Origin: Pseudoalteromonas tunicata
GTDB lineage: Bacteria > Pseudomonadota > Gammaproteobacteria > Enterobacterales > Alteromonadaceae
Direction of reading: 5' to 3'
Assembly: GCF_002310815.1 (NCBI RefSeq)
Contig: NZ_CP011032.1
Location: 3,750,001-3,814,000, forward strand
Length of the DNA: 64,000 bases
A program made the translations under genes and the position numbers. Numbering within the stretch: position 1 is the first letter of the stretch; the number at the start of each line of letters is the position of its first letter. Shown in pieces: positions 54,370-63,186 of this stretch. The notes under the pieces were generated by a model, which was not told the origin of the DNA, did not search any database, and worked only from the letters and a program-made list of their open reading frames with translations.

Positions 54370-55062
54370 ATGTTAATTAAAATTCCTGGTGTATTATCTA
54401 AATCACAAGTGATTGAATGCCGCGAAATGCTCGCCAGTACTAACTGGGTTGATGGCCAACGTACCGCAGGCCACTTAGCCAAAGACTGTAAACAGAATTT
54501 GCAATTACCACAAAATGACCCTGTTGGACTAGAGATTGGCAACTTTATTGTCGCGCGTTTGGCAGACAACCCTTTATTTACCGCAGCAGCATTACCAAAC
54601 ATTATTTTCCCACCGATGTTTAATTGCTATCAACAAGGTGGCACCTTTGGCAGCCACGTTGATAATGCCATTCGTACTTTTGGCAACTCGGCTAATGTAC
54701 AAGGTCATAAAATACGTACTGATATTTCTGTAACTTTATTTTTAAGTGAACCCGAAAGCTATCAAGGTGGTGAATTGGTTATTGAAGATACCTATGGCGA
54801 ACAGCGAGTCAAACTTGCAGCGGGTGATATGGTGATTTACCCTTCGACTAGCCTACACCAGGTTACCCCTGTCACTGAAGGGCAAAGACTAGCTAGCTTT
54901 TTTTGGATCCAAAGTTTAATTCGCCAAGATGACCAACGACGAATTTTGTTTGACCTTGATAAGAGTATTCAAGCATTACGGGCTGCTGATCCGCAACAAC
55001 CCGAACTTATTCGCCTTGCTGGCGTTTACCATAATTTACTTAGGCAATGGAGCGAGGTATAA
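54370..55062 (+). CDS. piuC: Fe(II)/2-oxoglutarate-dependent PKHD-type hydroxylase (PiuC/YbiX)
   Basis: A 230-residue dioxygenase. The facial triad H96, D98 (GSHVDNA) and H163 (SLHQVTPV) and the 2-oxoglutarate-binding R173 are present. Strong match to PiuC/YbiX, whose genes sit next to Fiu/PiuA receptors; the substrate is not firmly known. I start at ATG 54370 (AAGG upstream), which gives MLIKIPGVLS. Longer upstream frames cross the receptor terminator. Confidence 0.93.
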   Translation: MLIKIPGVLSKSQVIECREMLASTNWVDGQRTAGHLAKDCKQNLQLPQNDPVGLEIGNFIVARLADNPLFTAAALPNIIFPPMFNCYQQGGTFGSHVDNAIRTFGNSANVQGHKIRTDISVTLFLSEPESYQGGELVIEDTYGEQRVKLAAGDMVIYPSTSLHQVTPVTEGQRLASFFWIQSLIRQDDQRRILFDLDKSIQALRAADPQQPELIRLAGVYHNLLRQWSEV

Positions 55063-55107
55063 AAAACAACACGCATTTATAACATCACATACGCTGCCAC
55101 TTTTATG

Positions 55108-55983
55108 CTACAGGCTAACCTGATACGGTAATTCGATTGGTTTTTGCATCACGCTTACATTACCGTGCGCAATAACAATATGATTACGATCCACCTTAAC
55201 CCATTGTTCGTCTTCTTCGGTAAAAGGTTCTGAGCAAATCATGATGCTTTGGCGCTCCGGTGCATCACTCACCACAATATCCACCTCACCATTTTGCTGA
55301 GTGATTTCACCTTTGGCAAAAAACAGTGATGCCGGTTGCGACGTTTCAAGCGTAGCAAAACGAGTTGCTATAGTATGAAAACCATCCGTGACGGCAAAAT
55401 TAATAAATGCATTGGTATCAGCACCCGCAGCCTTGCGCAAGCGCATAATTTCACGAATAGTTTCTACCATAGCCAGCTCTAAATCTTCGGCGCTAGCACT
55501 TTGTTTAAAATCTAATTTATCCATAAACAAGGCAAAGGCATATTCCGAATCGGTATTACCTTTAATTAAGCCAAATGCTCGGTCAGATAAACCATTAAGC
55601 AAGGCGCGTCGAAAGCTATCGAATAAATCTAAACGACCATTGTGCATCCACAAATAATGCATGCACTGAAAAGGATGGCAATTAGCTTGGCTGACCGGCA
55701 TGCCCTTTGATGCATCACGAATATGGGCAAAATAGTGACCCGTTTTAACTTTTTCGGCGATACTTTTTAAATTTCGATTGCTCCAAGCTGGGTCAACACT
55801 AACAAACGTGGCAGGAATAGGGTCTTCATGGTTAGCATACCAGCCCAAACCAAAACCATCTGCATTGGTTGGCACTTTACGCTTTTGTGCATATTTACTT
55901 TGCATCACCAAAGAGTTTTCGGCTTCAAAAATTAACGGGGACATTAAGGTGGCAGGGCCACTATAAGTTAAAAAACGACACAT
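55108..55983 (-). CDS. class II glutamine amidotransferase (YafJ-like)
   Basis: A 291-residue N-terminal-nucleophile amidotransferase. I chose ATG 55983, which places the catalytic Cys at position 2 (MCRFLTYSG), exposed after Met removal. Earlier ATGs at 55992 and 55989 would bury it. Other landmarks: GFGLGWYA, HIRDAS-type GHYFAHIRDAS, HNGRLD and GNTDSE, which bind the glutamine. It hydrolyses glutamine to glutamate and ammonia; the acceptor is unknown for YafJ-like proteins. Confidence 0.92.
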   Translation of the reverse strand: MCRFLTYSGPATLMSPLIFEAENSLVMQSKYAQKRKVPTNADGFGLGWYANHEDPIPATFVSVDPAWSNRNLKSIAEKVKTGHYFAHIRDASKGMPVSQANCHPFQCMHYLWMHNGRLDLFDSFRRALLNGLSDRAFGLIKGNTDSEYAFALFMDKLDFKQSASAEDLELAMVETIREIMRLRKAAGADTNAFINFAVTDGFHTIATRFATLETSQPASLFFAKGEITQQNGEVDIVVSDAPERQSIMICSEPFTEEDEQWVKVDRNHIVIAHGNVSVMQKPIELPYQVSL

Positions 55984-56294
55984 CAGCATCACTCACAAAA
56001 AACATCAATGGATGCAAATTTAGCTCGAATTAGCGTAAGCGCAAAGTATTAATTAGTAATTTTAATGCTAACCAAATGAATACATTAGAAGATTTTAGAA
56101 TTAATCCAAACTAAGGCTAACAACTGCCACTATAACCTCTATTTTAGTCAAATCAGTGAGCTATTAATTACCGCCTATTTCACAAGCAAATTACTTGCGG
56201 TAATCAAAAATAAAAAGGCTAATCCCAATTGGATTAGCCTATATAAAGTATTTTTTCAACGATTAATAAATCATCTCATTGCGAGTGAATATTA
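55984..56294. other. intergenic region with terminator(s) for the LipL32-like gene
   Basis: No gene seen. Contains the minus-strand terminator at 56205-56240 and a further inverted pair ATTACCGC (56168-56175) / GCGGTAAT (56197-56204). The rest is AT-rich and presumably carries the amidotransferase promoter. Confidence 0.65.
56205..56240 (-). terminator. terminator of the LipL32-like gene
   Basis: On the minus strand AGGCTAATCC, loop AATTG, GGATTAGCCT followed by TTTTATTTTTG. Confidence 0.85.
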
Positions 56295-57005
56295 TTATTT
56301 ATTGACTGCTTTATGTAACTGCTCTAGCGACGTTGCCATGGTGATACCAGGTACGTTTGAGCCTACCGTTGCGACAAAAGACCCTTCTACTTTACCTGTT
56401 TTATAGGTCGTAAACGCAACACGATACAAACCACGCACTAAGGCTTTTTCTGGTTTACTTACTTGTGATTCAATACGTGTTAATGAGTTATATTTTGCAT
56501 GGCGTTTTTCTTCATAAGTATCATCGCCATCATCATCGGTATCAAGCACACTGAACACTGACTTTGCATCTTTGATTTTTTCAGGGCTAATAACATCCAT
56601 GCGCTCCACACGGATCCAGGTATCAAACCATTTCTCTTTATCGGCTTTTAATTTGTCTGCAAAACCCTTTTGTACAAAGTCGCTTTTTTCTGGTTTCGCT
56701 AAATCACCCACAGGTGAAATCATGCGTACACCTAATTCGTCAAGTGCGGCAGGTACCCAAATATAAAGATAATAAGCATCCTTACCTTTAATGGTTTCAT
56801 CTGGTTTTGAATCTTTATCAATATAGCCAAAATAATTCACCGTATTGGCGTAAGGAAGGGCAACCTTAGTAAATCCTAAACTTTTAGTTTTGCTTGACGT
56901 TAAGCTTGGTAAACCATCGCCATCTGTGAGGCTATTTAAGCTAAAACCTGCAAATGCAGTGCTACTTACTAACGACAATGCCGCCACGACCAGTTTGATT
57001 TTCAT
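56295..57005 (-). CDS. LipL32-family surface/exported protein without lipobox
   Basis: A 236-residue protein closely resembling LipL32, the dominant outer-membrane lipoprotein of pathogenic Leptospira. Shared landmarks include LPYANTVNYFGY, KDAYYLYIWVPAALDELG, GVRMISPVGD, KWFDTWIRVERM, the Asp-rich calcium-binding cluster DTDDDGDDTYEEKRHAKYN (D155-D162), SLTRI, ALVRGLYRVAFTTYK and KVEGSFVATVG. The signal peptide ends TAFAG with no Cys, so this copy is soluble-secreted or periplasmic rather than lipidated. AAGGAATT precedes the ATG. Homologues are known in a few Pseudoalteromonas; function there is unproven. Monocistronic. Confidence 0.92.
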   Translation of the reverse strand: MKIKLVVAALSLVSSTAFAGFSLNSLTDGDGLPSLTSSKTKSLGFTKVALPYANTVNYFGYIDKDSKPDETIKGKDAYYLYIWVPAALDELGVRMISPVGDLAKPEKSDFVQKGFADKLKADKEKWFDTWIRVERMDVISPEKIKDAKSVFSVLDTDDDGDDTYEEKRHAKYNSLTRIESQVSKPEKALVRGLYRVAFTTYKTGKVEGSFVATVGSNVPGITMATSLEQLHKAVNK

Positions 57006-57110
57006 CTTTAATTCCTTGATTTAGTATAATTTTGCTTCCGACTGCACACTGGATGCTTTTTTTGGGTGTAATTTTGTCACCCAGCATTTTACTTAGAGGA
57101 ACAAAGAAAG

Positions 57111-58112
57111 CTATTGCTTTTTTTCAGCACTTAAAAAAGCACAGCCATTTAAATAGTTTTCAAGCGGACCCTGATAAATCAGATTGGTTTTTTGGTTAAC
57201 CGGATGATCTGGCAATACAAAATGCAACTCTCGACTCATAAGCTTTACCAAGGCAATAATACTTTCATCTCTGAGTGCTAAGTAATCTTGAACTAGCGCA
57301 GTAGATGGTGTTGCAGCTGTTCGATATAAAGATTGCTGATATAAAAAGTTAAGCCACGACAAATAAACTTGCTGTTCAAAAGACAGCTCAACCTCAGAGA
57401 GCTTACGCTTATCTAATCGCTTAAAAGCATCCAGCTCATGGTTTAATAAATAGGTGGTCATTAAGTTCAAGGTGCTAGTTAATTGGGCGCTGGTCCGTTT
57501 TAAGCCCTCTCGTAAAAATAAAGAACGCTGAAAAGCCTCTTTCGCCCCCTCATAGTTTTGTTGCATTAACGCTGTCATGCCCAGAGTATTATTAATTGCT
57601 CCTTCATAAGGTTTACTTGGCGACGTTTTAATTATCGCTAAAGCTTGCTCTGTAAGTTTAATACTCAGTTCAAATTGATTAAGGTGACGCGCTGCTATTG
57701 CTGCGTTATTTAAATATTTTAGCTTATCTAAATCTGTGGTTTGGTTGCTAAGTGCACATTGATATGCATTAAGTGCTTGCTGATTAAACGCAGCTTTGCG
57801 AAACCAAATCCCAACTAAATTATAAAAATAATCTTGCTGATTTTTACCTGCTTGCAAATAACTTGGCAGCATGGCAATAAATATTTTTTCAGCACCAACA
57901 ACATCACTTTGCCTTAACGCCGCGCGCGCCGCTGCTTTATGCCATTTCAATTGAACATTAACAGGCATAGTCTCTAAATAAGACTGATATTGCTGATACA
58001 GTACCAAGGTTTGAGTTGGATTATCTGCCGCAGATTGCTCAGCCTGAGTCAAATCATGAAAAATCTCACTGTTACTGATACTCAAAAACAACAACAGTGC
58101 AGTTAACTTCAT
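57111..58112 (-). CDS. hypothetical TPR-like exported protein
   Basis: A 333-residue protein with a short hydrophobic N-terminus (MKLTALLLFLSIS) that may be a signal peptide, then about five to six helical hairpins of TPR type (ALNAYQCALSNQTTD, SIKLTEQALAIIKTSP, AKEAFQRSLFLREG). The C-terminal part is not repeat-like and ends with a single Cys. Family not recognised. It stands 105 nt from the LipL32-like gene on the same strand, but nothing shows co-transcription. Confidence 0.75.
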   Translation of the reverse strand: MKLTALLLFLSISNSEIFHDLTQAEQSAADNPTQTLVLYQQYQSYLETMPVNVQLKWHKAAARAALRQSDVVGAEKIFIAMLPSYLQAGKNQQDYFYNLVGIWFRKAAFNQQALNAYQCALSNQTTDLDKLKYLNNAAIAARHLNQFELSIKLTEQALAIIKTSPSKPYEGAINNTLGMTALMQQNYEGAKEAFQRSLFLREGLKRTSAQLTSTLNLMTTYLLNHELDAFKRLDKRKLSEVELSFEQQVYLSWLNFLYQQSLYRTAATPSTALVQDYLALRDESIIALVKLMSRELHFVLPDHPVNQKTNLIYQGPLENYLNGCAFLSAEKKQ

Positions 58113-58241
58113 TTAAACTACTCAATAATAAGTACAAAAACCAATTATAGCCTAAAAGTCATTAAAAGATTACAGGCTGCTATCTGATGAAAAAGCCGCT
58201 ATAATTGCAACAATTTTTATTGTCAAAACGAGTGTACGGCT

Positions 58242-58499
58242 GTGGCCCGCAGAATAAGTTATAAATTTCATGGTGTAGCAAAAGAAATTAACTTTGCTAA
58301 CGACAAATATCACGATATGTTTGATGCAATCGCAGCCGCCGAAGGTATCGACTTAACCAACTATATTGCGATGGAAAAACAAATTGCCATGACCTCAAAA
58401 GGCTCTGCTGCAGTAAAAAACTTTCGCGACCAGCAATATATTAAGTTTGGTTTTAGTGATATTCAGTTCATTAAAGATGACCCAAAAACCGCGAAATAA
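58242..58499 (+). CDS. DUF2960 family protein
   Basis: An 85-residue cytoplasmic protein starting with GTG (MARRISYKFHGVAKEI). It carries the family-typical AAAEGIDLTNYIAMEKQ and TSKGSAAVKNFRDQ segments. Function unknown; found in Vibrio, Shewanella and relatives. Divergent from the TPR gene. Confidence 0.83.
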   Translation: MARRISYKFHGVAKEINFANDKYHDMFDAIAAAEGIDLTNYIAMEKQIAMTSKGSAAVKNFRDQQYIKFGFSDIQFIKDDPKTAK

Positions 58500-58609
58500 A
58501 TGAGTGAAGTATTACATTGCTTATTTAACCTCAGTGCTGGATAAGAGATTGACTGACATATTGAGGTTATTTAATTTTAAGTAGTAAAAATAATTAACAA
58601 GGATTGCTC

Positions 58610-58996
58610 ATGACAACGATTCTGATTTGCGCATTTATCGCCGCTTTATTGCCTTATTTGGCAAAAGCGCCGGTTGCTTATGCCATGCAAAAAGACGGCG
58701 GTTACGATAATAACCACCCAAGAGCACAGCAAGCTCGTTTGACTGGTTTTGGTGCTCGAGCATTAGCGGCACACCAAAATAGTTTTGAATCATTACTTAT
58801 CTTTGCGCTGGCCATTGCAGTGGTATTGGCAACCAATAATATAGGTAGCACAGTGCAAACGCTGGCTGTTATTTATATTATCGCGCGCGTTTTCTTTTGT
58901 ATTTTTTATTACCTGAATATCGATAAACTGCGCTCGTTGGTGTGGTTAGTTAGCCTACTTTGCCCATTAGCCATGATTTGGTTGAGTATTCCATAA
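58610..58996 (+). CDS. MAPEG family membrane protein
   Basis: A 128-residue protein with four transmembrane helices. It contains the family landmarks NHPRAQQARLTGFGARALAAHQNSFESL between helices 1 and 2 (split here over about 40-66) and FYYLNIDKLRSLVW. Family members include glutathione transferases and eicosanoid enzymes in eukaryotes; bacterial roles are mostly unknown. Start ATG 58610 has AAGGA 7 nt upstream; a TTG two codons earlier is less likely. Confidence 0.9.
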   Translation: MTTILICAFIAALLPYLAKAPVAYAMQKDGGYDNNHPRAQQARLTGFGARALAAHQNSFESLLIFALAIAVVLATNNIGSTVQTLAVIYIIARVFFCIFYYLNIDKLRSLVWLVSLLCPLAMIWLSIP

Positions 58997-59013
58997 TACT
59001 GAGCTGAATATAA

Positions 59014-59054
59014 AGCATTAAAAAAGCGTGATTCTATCACGCTTTTTTAATGCT
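59014..59054. terminator. bidirectional terminator, perfect 18-bp stem
   Basis: AGCATTAAAAAAGCGTGA (59014-59031), loop TTCTA, and its exact complement (59037-59054). It serves the convergent MAPEG and UbiB-like genes through its internal A and T runs. Confidence 0.9.
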
Positions 59055-59096
59055 AAGCTTTGTACACTTCATCTCTCGCAGCTCCGTAACTCCTGA

Positions 59097-60410
59097 CTAT
59101 TCGACGCGTTTAAATGGCTCAAACAAGGCGTTTGCATTCACTGTTGCCTGCAATTTAGCCGCAATTAAATACAAGCCAGCCAGTTTTCGGTGAATAAATA
59201 ACGCATCGATAGGTGGCGTGTGCCATTGCTGAACTTGAGTGCTCATGGCAAGCCCTGCTTCTTTCATGCGGCGCGCTAAATCACTGTGGGCAAAATCATA
59301 CTCACCTGTGAACCGCAGCGGCTCGCACGCCAATATAAACAAATCAATCACATTATTTTTATAACTATCCAAGATAGTATCTTGAAAATAGCCAATCTCA
59401 ATGGCGGCACTCAATACCCGGTTGCGATCTTGCACTTGCGCGGCAGAGAGTAGCTTACGATAACCTTGGCTTAATAACTCAGGCACTTCGCGGGTGGCGC
59501 CAAAATCGAGCAATACAATGCGATCTGTACTGACTTGATATTGAAAATTGGCAAAATTAGGGTCGGTTTGCACGAGTTTAAAATCAAACAACTCAAGAAA
59601 AAACAAAGCAATAAAATCACTAGCAATACGATTTCGCTGTGCTTGACTCAAATGACTTAGCTGCTCTATGGGCTGTGCTTCAACATATTCCATTGCTAAA
59701 ATTTGCCCTGAACTGTATTCAGAGTAGAGTGTTGGCACTTTAAAGCGTGGATTGCCTGCCAAATACTGTCCGTAGCGAGTTAAGTAACTGGCTTCTAATG
59801 CATAGTCGGCTTCATTCAGCAGCTGCTTTTTAGCTTCAGCGACTAAAGGTTTAATATCAATTTCTTTTGGTAACAAGCGCGATAACGTTAATAAAGTCAT
59901 TACGTTATCAACATCACTGACCACACTTTTTGCAATACCGGGATATTGAATTTTAATGGCAAGTTTACTGCCCTGCTCTGTGAAGGCTTGGTGAACTTGA
60001 CCAATTGACGCTGCAGCAAAAGGTTTTAAATCAATGTGAGATAACGTATCGAGCCAGTTATCGCCCCACTGATCTTTGAGTACGGCAATTAATTGTTGAT
60101 GCGGCATGGGGTCAGCATCGGCACGCAACATTGCCAGCAATTGAGCGAGTTCAGGGCTGAGTAAATCACCGGCATCCATCGAGAGCAATTGGCCAAGCTT
60201 CATGGCTGCACCACGAAGATGGGCTAACTGTTTCGCTAAATGAGTAATATTTTTCGGTTGTAGTAATAGCGCTTTATTATCCCATTGCTGTCCATTTAGC
60301 GCCCCTTTTGCACCAGATACCAACATGTTGCCTGCCACTTTGCCAGCCATTGAACCGAGCTTGGCAAGGCGCGCTAATCGTGAAGTGGGTATTGCACGCT
60401 CTTTAGACAC
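59097..60410 (-). CDS. UbiB/ABC1 (ADCK) family atypical kinase
   Basis: A 437-residue protein kinase-like protein. The family hallmark KxGQ is in LRGAAMKLGQLLSMD, the Ala-rich loop is AAASIGQVHQA, the ATP lysine is in LAIKIQYPG, and the metal-binding motif is LLDFGATREV. The spacing of QTDPNFANF fits the catalytic loop. It is closer to COQ8/ADCK3 than to E. coli UbiB (no C-terminal transmembrane pair seen). A role in ubiquinone synthesis or lipid homeostasis is inferred. Monocistronic. Confidence 0.9.
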   Translation of the reverse strand: MSKERAIPTSRLARLAKLGSMAGKVAGNMLVSGAKGALNGQQWDNKALLLQPKNITHLAKQLAHLRGAAMKLGQLLSMDAGDLLSPELAQLLAMLRADADPMPHQQLIAVLKDQWGDNWLDTLSHIDLKPFAAASIGQVHQAFTEQGSKLAIKIQYPGIAKSVVSDVDNVMTLLTLSRLLPKEIDIKPLVAEAKKQLLNEADYALEASYLTRYGQYLAGNPRFKVPTLYSEYSSGQILAMEYVEAQPIEQLSHLSQAQRNRIASDFIALFFLELFDFKLVQTDPNFANFQYQVSTDRIVLLDFGATREVPELLSQGYRKLLSAAQVQDRNRVLSAAIEIGYFQDTILDSYKNNVIDLFILACEPLRFTGEYDFAHSDLARRMKEAGLAMSTQVQQWHTPPIDALFIHRKLAGLYLIAAKLQATVNANALFEPFKRVE

Positions 60411-60505
60411 CTAACAGTCCTTATAAATTACCTTTAAGTGTAAGAAATACGGTTCAATCGGTCATTACGATCGATTGAACCGCTTTTTACTGGCTCGTTG
60501 TAAAG

Positions 60506-61939
60506 TTAAGGATGTGGATATTCAAACGCGCCAACATCGCCAGGAAATACCACAGGTGATTCAAATCCGTCTTTACTCACTGCGGCCACACCAAAGGTGT
60601 AATTATCAATCACGATATTCTCAAGTGTAGCGGCTGTAACTTTGCCAACATCACGACTAAATTGCCATTGTGGTTCGCTGGTATAACGCCAATAAATACG
60701 ATAACCCACGATGCTGGGGTCATCGGACGCCTGCCAAGTAAAACTCGTACTTGCACTCACTGCCCCACTAATTTTTACCGTTTGCGGCGGCGCAGGTGCC
60801 CATGCCATAGAGGCCATACTCACCGCATTCAGCGCCGTGAGTTTGGCGGCATAATCAAAGTCAACACCATCAATAGTATCGCCGTACACCACCCCATTTT
60901 CGGTGCGTAAGTCTTGATGTTGGCGGTCATAATGTTCATTGGTTTCCATGATGCGAATCGCAGCAAAACCAGCATCGTTAAAAGGACGATGATGTCCGCC
61001 ACGACCAAAACGATCGAGGCGATACACTAATAAGGTATCGAGATTAGGAATGTAACGATCAGCGATGGTATCGATATAACGGGCCAAATTACGACTGGCC
61101 GAATCGACTTCACCGCCAGTAAAACGCCGAACCCGAGCTTGCTCTGGTGTTTCAATCACTCGTGTGCCTTCAGAGAACAGTCGTGCAGTGGTATTATCGG
61201 TCACACCATTAATACCAGTCACATTGCCAATCATATCGTTGTTTAATACCCCATGCACCCGCCAGCCTTGCTGCTTGGCATACTGGGCTAAAATTTTACC
61301 ACCAAACAAGCCTTGCTCTTCACCCGAGAGCGCCGCATACACAATCGAGCCATTAAATTTGTACTGAGATAAAACCCGCGCAGCTTCTAACGTACCGGCA
61401 ATACCCGAGGCATTATCGTTTGCACCAGGCGCATCGCTGATAAAATCCATCACATCACTGACTCGTGAATCAATATCACCGGACATCATCACCATTCGAT
61501 TTGGTTCAATGCTCCCACGCTGAATGGCAATGATATTGACCACTTCGGTGGCATTCGGAATGCGTTTTTCGCCCGAAATCGTCTCTTTTACTTCAATCAC
61601 CTCTAAACAGCCACCACATTGGGTTGAGATTTTTTCAAACTCAGCTTTAATCCAACGCCTTGCTGCGCCAATACCACGAGTATCCGACTTCGTTTCGGAT
61701 AAGGTATGGCGAGTACCAAAATTCACCAAAGCTTGAATGTCATGTTCAATACGCTCAGCCGACACCGCTTTGGCAATGTGATGTAACTTGGCTTGATCGT
61801 GATAACTTATAGGATTGGCTAGTGCAAAATGGCTGACGAATAAACTCGCCACAGCTAACGGTAAATAAGTCATGGCTCTTTTTGACGGAGTAAACGTTGC
61901 AATTGGTATTGTTAAAATAGGCATTTTTGAAATAGACAT
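60506..61939 (-). CDS. exported M28-family peptidase with C-terminal Fn3-like domain
   Basis: A 477-residue metallopeptidase. The peptidase domain (about 60-380) shows GANDNASG (bridging Asp), LSGEEQGLFGG (Glu pair), LNNDMIGN (Asp) and GRGGHHRPFND (His). The usual first His ligand is Asp here: MSGDIDSRVS rather than SGHxDS. A beta-sandwich of fibronectin III type fills about 385-475 (TWQASDDPSIVGYRIYWRY). The signal peptide is TYLPLAVASLFVSHFALA. ATG 61939 gives a long n-region; ATG 61873 gives a direct leader, and I cannot decide between them. Confidence 0.88.
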   Translation of the reverse strand: MSISKMPILTIPIATFTPSKRAMTYLPLAVASLFVSHFALANPISYHDQAKLHHIAKAVSAERIEHDIQALVNFGTRHTLSETKSDTRGIGAARRWIKAEFEKISTQCGGCLEVIEVKETISGEKRIPNATEVVNIIAIQRGSIEPNRMVMMSGDIDSRVSDVMDFISDAPGANDNASGIAGTLEAARVLSQYKFNGSIVYAALSGEEQGLFGGKILAQYAKQQGWRVHGVLNNDMIGNVTGINGVTDNTTARLFSEGTRVIETPEQARVRRFTGGEVDSASRNLARYIDTIADRYIPNLDTLLVYRLDRFGRGGHHRPFNDAGFAAIRIMETNEHYDRQHQDLRTENGVVYGDTIDGVDFDYAAKLTALNAVSMASMAWAPAPPQTVKISGAVSASTSFTWQASDDPSIVGYRIYWRYTSEPQWQFSRDVGKVTAATLENIVIDNYTFGVAAVSKDGFESPVVFPGDVGAFEYPHP

Positions 61940-62278
61940 CAGTGTTGGGCTCTTTTTATTCTGTCTTTTCAGACTAACCTAAGGTGAACAAACAACAATC
62001 ATTTTGAGATGAATAGAAAATAAACACGTTTAAGCTGGTTTGCCGTCTTGCCGGTGTTTTAATTATCGAGACGCAGGTGTAATACAGGGTAAAAAAACTC
62101 AGGTTCACATCCTATTTTATACCCAATGGCTTTCAATATGCAGGTAGGCGGCTAGTGACTCAATCCTTGTGAGCATAGATACACGATGTGATCGAGGTGA
62201 AGGCGCGCGGCCAACACCCCTGCATATTGAAAACGAAGGCTATAGGCTATAGGCTATACACCTGATTTTTGAGGCGAT
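61940..62278. other. intergenic region dominated by an inverted-repeat element
   Basis: No gene seen. Contains the element at 62131-62232 and a tandem heptamer at 62238-62260; the rest is AT-rich. Confidence 0.65.
62131..62232. repeat. 102-bp element with 14-bp perfect terminal inverted repeats
   Basis: TTTCAATATGCAGG (62131-62144) and CCTGCATATTGAAA (62219-62232) are exact complements. They enclose GC-richer sequence than their surroundings (AGGCGCGCGGCC near the right end). Three partial copies of the heptamer GGCTATA follow at 62238-62260. It has the layout of a dispersed non-coding repeat. Confidence 0.7.
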
Positions 62279-62470
62279 TTACTCTTCTTGAAAAATATCT
62301 TCAATGGTTAAATTAAACAAGCGCGCCGCTTTAAATGCCAGTGGTAAGCTTGGGTCGAACTTACCTTTTTCGATAGCATTAATGGTTTGGCGCGATACAT
62401 CGAGTAGCTCGGCTAACTTTGCCTGCGTCCAATCGCGCTCGGCACGCAATACCTTTAAGCGATTCTTCAT
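62279..62470 (-). CDS. XRE-family small transcriptional regulator
   Basis: A 63-residue Cro/C1-type helix-turn-helix protein: VLRAERDWTQAKLAELLDV then SRQTINAIEKGKFDPSLPLA, the classic recognition helix. Tiny regulators of this type are usually paired with a membrane protein, as here; the genes overlap by 4 nt (ATGA). Autoregulation is likely. Confidence 0.92.
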   Translation of the reverse strand: MKNRLKVLRAERDWTQAKLAELLDVSRQTINAIEKGKFDPSLPLAFKAARLFNLTIEDIFQEE

Positions 62471-62910
62471 TCCTCGCCCTCATCGCAGCCGTATTTTTTC
62501 TGCAAAATAAATGTTGAGACTAAATAAGTCAGTCCCATAAAAATCACTAAATGCGATATTTTGGCATCAAAAGCCACAATATGGCTATTACTCATAGTTT
62601 CGTAAGCAATTCCCATCACCAATACTGAGCCTAACGTAATGGCCATGGCATTAAGTTGGAGTTTTTGCTGCATTTCATCAAGACCCAATAACTGGCGTTT
62701 ATTGGCGAGGATCATACCAATGCCAATGGCGATATTCACCAAGAGTGCAATCACACTGATAATCACGGTTTCTTGCCACAAAAATTTAGGACCAAAAGAG
62801 ACCAAAGCCAAGCTCAGTACCCAAGCTAACGTCCATTTTGCCAAACTTACGGTATTGTATTTATTTTTTTGCTGCCAACTCATTTCACTATTTGCATTCA
62901 TTTTTGCCAC
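62467..62910 (-). CDS. membrane protein paired with the XRE regulator
   Basis: A 147-residue protein with four predicted transmembrane helices (about 26-44, 48-70, 87-106, 117-135), a cytoplasmic loop KRQLLGLDEMQQKLQ between helices 2 and 3, and an acidic C-terminus (CDEGEE). The pairing with a small XRE regulator is frequent, and the middle loop resembles DUF2178-like proteins, but I cannot confirm the family. The function is unknown. Confidence 0.75.
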   Translation of the reverse strand: MAKMNANSEMSWQQKNKYNTVSLAKWTLAWVLSLALVSFGPKFLWQETVIISVIALLVNIAIGIGMILANKRQLLGLDEMQQKLQLNAMAITLGSVLVMGIAYETMSNSHIVAFDAKISHLVIFMGLTYLVSTFILQKKYGCDEGEE

Positions 62911-63101
62911 CTTTAAAAGTAAAGTTTATTTGACTCAATATTGCGCAACAAAACAACAAAGTCAAGCAAGCTTTACAAAAAGAATGGTTTTATGTACTTT
63001 GAAATTAATATAACAGCTAAATATTTAGAGCGAAGAATAATCCCTTAATTAAACACCATGCAGCTTTAGCATTTGTTATTGAAAGAATTTTTACGATAAA
63101 A

Positions 63102-63153
63102 AAGCAGCATATACCCAATATCAATGAAGATAATAGCTATAGTTATGCTGCTT
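63102..63153 (-). terminator. possible terminator of the oligopeptidase B gene
   Basis: On the minus strand AAGCAGCATA / TATGCTGCTT (10-bp arms, 32-nt loop) followed by TTTTTATCG. The large loop lowers confidence. Confidence 0.55.
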
Positions 63154-63186
63154 ATGTTTCCAGTTATCGCCTTAACAGCGAAAGAT

